A stretch of DNA of 18,132 bases, from positions 1 to 18,132 of the forward strand of contig CAZCIU010000052.1 of the NCBI GenBank assembly GCA_964498765.1, written 5' to 3'. Below the pieces are notes generated by a model. The model ran no database searches and had not been told where the DNA came from. It saw only the letters and a list, made by a program, of their open reading frames with translations. Of the stretch, positions 15,380 to 18,132 are shown in pieces; positions within the stretch are counted from its first letter, which is position 1; each line of letters begins with the position of its first letter. A program made the translations under genes and the position numbers. The DNA is from UPXZ01 sp964498765 (GTDB taxonomy: Bacteria > Bacteroidota > Bacteroidia > Bacteroidales > Paludibacteraceae).

Positions 15380-15409
15380 CAAAAGTAATACTATTTTTTA
15401 AATTGCAAA
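15380..15409 (-). promoter_or_regulatory. Promoter of the pheA leader and operon
   Basis: On the minus strand TTTG (15409-15406) is followed after 18 nt by TACTTTTG (15387-15380), matching the Bacteroidota -33/-7 pattern with a spacer 1 nt below the usual range. The start would be near 15374, giving a leader RNA of about 300 nt. Confidence 0.75.
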
Positions 15410-15615
15410 CATTTTGTATCGTTTTTTTTTCTATATTATTACAAAATATGTAAAATTCACAGATTTTTATTCATTTTGCATTAAAAAATGGATTTTCTTG
15501 ATAAATTTGCATAAAATCATATTTTTAGTGATACGTAAATAATATAAAGCAATTTATTTCCTAAGTTAGTGATTTTTGATAGACCTTAATTAGACTTTCA
15601 ACAAAAATTATTTAG
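15410..15615. other. AT-rich divergent intergenic region
   Basis: No gene seen. It lies between the divergent pheA-leader and sugar-transporter promoters. TTTGCAT occurs at 15475-15481 and 15506-15512, 31 bp apart. Two inverted copies (ATGCAAA) lie just outside, at 15377-15383, overlapping the leader -7 box, and 15336-15342, inside the leader peptide gene. These may be operator-like sites, but this is unproven. Confidence 0.3.
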
Positions 15616-15623
15616 TATCTTTG
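15616..15623 (+). promoter_or_regulatory. -7 promoter box for the sugar transporter operon
   Basis: TATCTTTG matches TAnnTTTG and ends 61 nt before the ATG at 15685. There is no clear -33 TTTG at 19-21 nt. Confidence 0.6.
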
Positions 15624-15684
15624 ACAGCCGAAAATTTTGAAAGAAATTTATATCAATATTTAATAACTAATAATTTAATATTCT

Positions 15685-16962
15685 ATGACAACAGAAAATG
15701 TTCAGAAAAAGAATGTAGCACTACCGATAGCGGTAATGTTCATGCTATTTTTTATGATTTCATTTGTTACCGGACTTCAAAATCCATTTGGAGTAATCGT
15801 AAAAAATCAATTTGAAGCCAGCAACGCCATGTCGCAGCTGGGTAACTTCGCCAACTTCCTTGCTTATCTTCTGATGGGTATTCCTGCCGGTATTATTCTT
15901 CAAAAAAGAGGTTATAAATTTACTGCACTTTCTGCTGTTGCAGTTGGATTTACGGGCGTACTTTTGATGTTCTTCTCAGGTACATTGGGTAGTTTCCCGA
16001 TTTATTTGGTGGGAGCATTAATTTCCGGTTTTTCAATGTGTATGCTTAATACAGTTGTAAATCCAATGCTTAACACGCTTGCAGGCGGTGGAAACAAAGG
16101 TAATCAGCTTATCCAGTTCGGTGGAACTATCAACTCAACAGGTGCTACAATCGTTCCTATTTTGGTAGGTTATCTGATTGGTGGCGAGGTTTCAAAAGCT
16201 ACTATTAGCGATGCTAATCCGGCTCTTTTCCTTGCTATGGGTATTTTTGCATTTGCATTTATTGTTTTGATGGTAGTTAATATTCCTGAACCAAGAAAAA
16301 ATGTTGAGGTTAAAAAAGAAACTACTACAACAGGTAAAAAATACAGCGCATTATCTTTCCGTCACTTTGTGCTTGGTGTCGTTGCAATTTTCTGTTACAT
16401 CGGAATTGAAGTAGGTATTCCAAACATTATGAACCTTTATATGACAGAAGCTACTGCTAATGGAGGTTTGGGAATTATGGCAGGTGTTGCCGGATCATTC
16501 GTAGGCGCATACTGGTTCTTGATGTTAGTTGGTCGTTTGATTGGAGCATCTGTTGGAGCAAAAGTATCTAGTAAACAAATGGTTACGTTTACAGCTGGCT
16601 TAGGAATTTTCTTTGTTCTTCTTGCATTGTTACTTCCTGAAACGCTTTCATTTACAATGTTCAAACAAGTAGTTCCTGTTAAAATTCTTTTCTTAGTTCT
16701 TTGTGGACTTTGTACTTCAATCATGTGGGGTGCAATCTTCAATATGGCGGTTGAAGGTCTTGGAAAATACACAGAAATGGCTTCCGGTATCTTTATGACA
16801 ATGGTAGTTGGTGGTGGTTTATTTCCACTTCTACAAGGTTTCTTAGCTGACAAAATGGGCTTCCTTAACAGCTTTATCCTTACCATTGCATTATTAGTTT
16901 ACCTTGTTTATTACGCTCTAATCGGATCTAAAAACGTAAATAAAGATATTCCGGTAGAATAA
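15685..16962 (+). CDS. FucP-like MFS sugar:proton symporter
   Basis: A 425-residue inner-membrane carrier with about 12 hydrophobic helices, of the FHS (fucose/glucose/galactose:H+ symporter) branch of the MFS. Family traits are the opening helix FMLFFMISFVTGLQNPFGVIVKNQF, the QLGNFANFLAYLLMGIPAG segment (51-69), LNTVVNPMLNTL (helix 4 region) with the stretch GNQLIQFGGTINSTGATIVP, and GKYTEMASGIFMTMVVGGG in the second half. A charged loop after NIPEPRK separates the two six-helix halves. Relatives carry fucose, glucose, galactose or N-acetylglucosamine; the ROK kinase 19 nt downstream makes glucose the first guess. The start at 15685 fits the family N-terminus and no strong SD is seen. A -7 box lies 61 nt upstream. 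Confidence 0.92.
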   Translation: MTTENVQKKNVALPIAVMFMLFFMISFVTGLQNPFGVIVKNQFEASNAMSQLGNFANFLAYLLMGIPAGIILQKRGYKFTALSAVAVGFTGVLLMFFSGTLGSFPIYLVGALISGFSMCMLNTVVNPMLNTLAGGGNKGNQLIQFGGTINSTGATIVPILVGYLIGGEVSKATISDANPALFLAMGIFAFAFIVLMVVNIPEPRKNVEVKKETTTTGKKYSALSFRHFVLGVVAIFCYIGIEVGIPNIMNLYMTEATANGGLGIMAGVAGSFVGAYWFLMLVGRLIGASVGAKVSSKQMVTFTAGLGIFFVLLALLLPETLSFTMFKQVVPVKILFLVLCGLCTSIMWGAIFNMAVEGLGKYTEMASGIFMTMVVGGGLFPLLQGFLADKMGFLNSFILTIALLVYLVYYALIGSKNVNKDIPVE

Positions 16963-16981
16963 TCTTAAAAAACTAATTATT

Positions 16982-17941
16982 ATGGAAATGGAAAAACCTT
17001 ATGTAATCGGAATTGATATGGGTGGAACAAATACCGCATTCGGTATTGTGGATACTCGTGGAAATGTGATTGCAAAAAGCGCAATTAAAACCAACAATCC
17101 GGACATTAATGCTTATGTGCAGGAATTGAAAGAAGAGTGCAGCAAACTCATTGAAAATGTTGGTGGAATTGATAAAATTAAAGGAATTGGCGCCGGATGT
17201 CCTAATGGTAACTTTTATACCGGAAACATCGAATTCGCGCCTAATTTGCCATGGAAAGGTGTTGTTCCTTTTGCCAATATGCTTTCAGACGCATTCGGCG
17301 TGCCGGCAGCTATCACTAATGATGCTAATGCAGCAGCAGTAGGAGAGATGACTTACGGTGTGGCTCGCGGAATGAAAAACTTCATTATGATTACGCTGGG
17401 AACTGGCGTTGGAAGTGGAATTGTGATTGATGGTAAAATTGTTTACGGTCACGACGGTTTCGCAGGAGAACTTGGACATACACGCATTATTCGCAACAAC
17501 GGCCGCGCTTGCGGTTGTGGTCGTGAAGGCTGTTTGGAGACTTACACCTCAGCAACAGGCGTGGCTCGTACAGCACGCGAAAAACTTGAACTTTGCGATA
17601 CGCCGAGCGTTTTACGCAACATCGAACTGAAAAGCATCACTTCAAAAGATGTGTACGATGCAGCAATGGATGGCGATGAAGTTGCAATGGAAGTATTTGA
17701 ATATACCGGCAAAATCTTAGGCGACGCATTGTCTGATTTTGTGGCATTCAGCGCTCCTGAGGCAATTGTTCTTTTCGGTGGATTGGCAAAAGCAGGTGAT
17801 TTAATCCTTAATCCGGTGGTAGAACACATGGAGAAAAACTTGCTTTCAATCTGGAAAGGTAAAGTAAAAGTTCTATTCTCTACACTGAAAGATGCTGATG
17901 CAGCAGTTCTTGGAGCAAGTGCTCTTGCCTGGGAATTGTAG
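16982..17941 (+). CDS. ROK-family sugar kinase, probably glucokinase
   Basis: A 319-residue ROK kinase. The ATP phosphate loop is IDMGGTNTAFG (11-21) and the sugar-binding catalytic Asp is Asp114 in ITNDANAAAVGE. The second phosphate motif is LGTGVGSGIV (139-148). The sugar- and zinc-site block runs from GELGHTRI (His166) to ACGCGREGCLE, with Cys177, Cys179 and Cys184 as zinc ligands. Length and motif order are normal and it is cytoplasmic. ROK kinases phosphorylate glucose, N-acetylglucosamine, mannose or fructose; pairing with a FucP-like carrier suggests uptake followed by phosphorylation of glucose, an inference. There is no N-terminal helix-turn-helix, so it is a kinase rather than a ROK repressor. 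A second ATG two codons in (16988) is a possible start. It ends 20 nt before a terminator. Confidence 0.92.
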   Translation: MEMEKPYVIGIDMGGTNTAFGIVDTRGNVIAKSAIKTNNPDINAYVQELKEECSKLIENVGGIDKIKGIGAGCPNGNFYTGNIEFAPNLPWKGVVPFANMLSDAFGVPAAITNDANAAAVGEMTYGVARGMKNFIMITLGTGVGSGIVIDGKIVYGHDGFAGELGHTRIIRNNGRACGCGREGCLETYTSATGVARTAREKLELCDTPSVLRNIELKSITSKDVYDAAMDGDEVAMEVFEYTGKILGDALSDFVAFSAPEAIVLFGGLAKAGDLILNPVVEHMEKNLLSIWKGKVKVLFSTLKDADAAVLGASALAWEL

Positions 17942-17961
17942 TCAAGCTTAATATTATTCAA

Positions 17962-17993
17962 AAAACCGATTCAGAAATGGATCGGTTTTTTTT
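17962..17993. terminator. Terminator of the transporter-kinase operon
   Basis: AAAACCGATTC (17962-17972) pairs with GGATCGGTTTT (17979-17989) with one wobble around a 6-nt loop, followed by a T run. The left A run gives a T run on the other strand too, so it may act in both directions. Confidence 0.9.
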
Positions 17994-18008
17994 GTGCTGA
18001 ATTCATAA

Positions 18009-18040
18009 AAAAGCCTTGATGATTTTTCATCAAAGCTTTT
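18009..18040 (-). terminator. Terminator of tRNA-Leu
   Basis: The 14-nt arms 18009-18022 and 18027-18040 pair around a 4-nt loop. The one imperfect pair is C-A in plus-strand RNA but G-U in minus-strand RNA, so the hairpin is stable only for transcripts from the tRNA side. A T run follows on the minus strand. Confidence 0.85.
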
Positions 18041-18051
18041 GAATAGTCAAG

Positions 18052-18132
18052 TGCACGGGATGAGACTCGAACTCACACACCGGAACCGGCACTACCCCCT
18101 CAAAGTAGCGTGTCTACCAATTTCACCACCCG
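18052..18132 (-). tRNA. tRNA-Leu(GAG), lacking its first three bases
   Basis: On the minus strand the window starts at CGGG, the last four bases of the 5' acceptor strand. The 3' acceptor strand is GCACGGG read on the plus strand (18053-18059), so the missing bases should be GCA. The anticodon stem CTACT/GGTAG encloses TTGAGGG, giving anticodon GAG (plus-strand 18099-18101) for CTC and CTT codons. The long variable arm is that of a leucine tRNA, the T loop is TTCGAGT, and discriminator A is at 18052. CCA is not encoded. Confidence 0.93.

Noticed and set aside
15685..17941. ROK protein as a transcriptional repressor of the transporter
   Set aside because: It starts directly with the ATP-binding motif and has no N-terminal helix-turn-helix domain, so it is a kinase.
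1..18132. CRISPR array, insertion sequence, prophage or integration site next to the flanking tRNAs
   Set aside because: No regular spaced repeats, transposase, integrase or phage genes, and no duplicated tRNA ends were found. The two partial tRNAs simply lie at the window edges.

Overview
The window is a stretch of a Bacteroidota chromosome, probably a draft or metagenome assembly because it contains a 100-N scaffold gap at 14123-14222. Several things point to this phylum. DNA is AT-rich with poor Shine-Dalgarno sites. Upstream regions carry the Bacteroidota sigma factor -7 box TAnnTTTG, once with a -33 TTTG. It has a fused DAHP synthase/chorismate mutase, a HisB phosphatase half without zinc ligands, and a FucP-type sugar transporter beside a ROK kinase. 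I cannot fix the family or genus.

Layout: a partial tRNA-Thr (1-50) and its terminator; a DUF937 gene (255-848); a convergent AspT/YidE-type transporter (924-2600, minus). Next comes a plus-strand series with short spacers: hisB (2869-3999), a secreted PafA-like protein that appears catalytically dead (4021-5610), a PatB/MalY-type PLP enzyme (5645-6817), a DUF4419 gene interrupted by one in-frame TGA (6855-8372), ung (8372-9034), and a neutral zinc metallopeptidase (9093-9959). A bidirectional terminator separates these from a minus-strand block: a Gfo/Idh/MocA oxidoreductase, a DUF4256 gene, DAHP synthase-chorismate mutase, a class I aminotransferase and prephenate dehydratase. A FucP-like transporter and a ROK glucokinase (15685-17941, plus) follow. 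A 5'-truncated tRNA-Leu(GAG) on the minus strand closes the window.

The most interesting region is the leader of the aromatic amino acid operon (15211-15409, minus). About 20 nt behind a good promoter lies an unlisted 16-codon ORF, MNTWFAYFYFYFYFTR, with five Phe, four Tyr and one Trp codon. The base after its stop codon begins a GAGCAGGAT segment. That segment can pair with the left arm of a strong intrinsic terminator whose right arm is also GAGCAGGAT. This is a compact three-segment, ribosome-dependent attenuator that should sense charged tRNA-Phe and tRNA-Tyr and control prephenate dehydratase, the aminotransferase and DAHP synthase/chorismate mutase.

Other points worth a second look: the PafA-like protein has lost the nucleophile and nearly all metal ligands; the DUF4419 gene has a single TGG-to-TGA type interruption; both inner spacers of the aromatic operon carry degenerate short tandem repeats (period 8 at the assembly gap, period 7 before the DAHP synthase gene); and no tyrA follows the aromatic genes.
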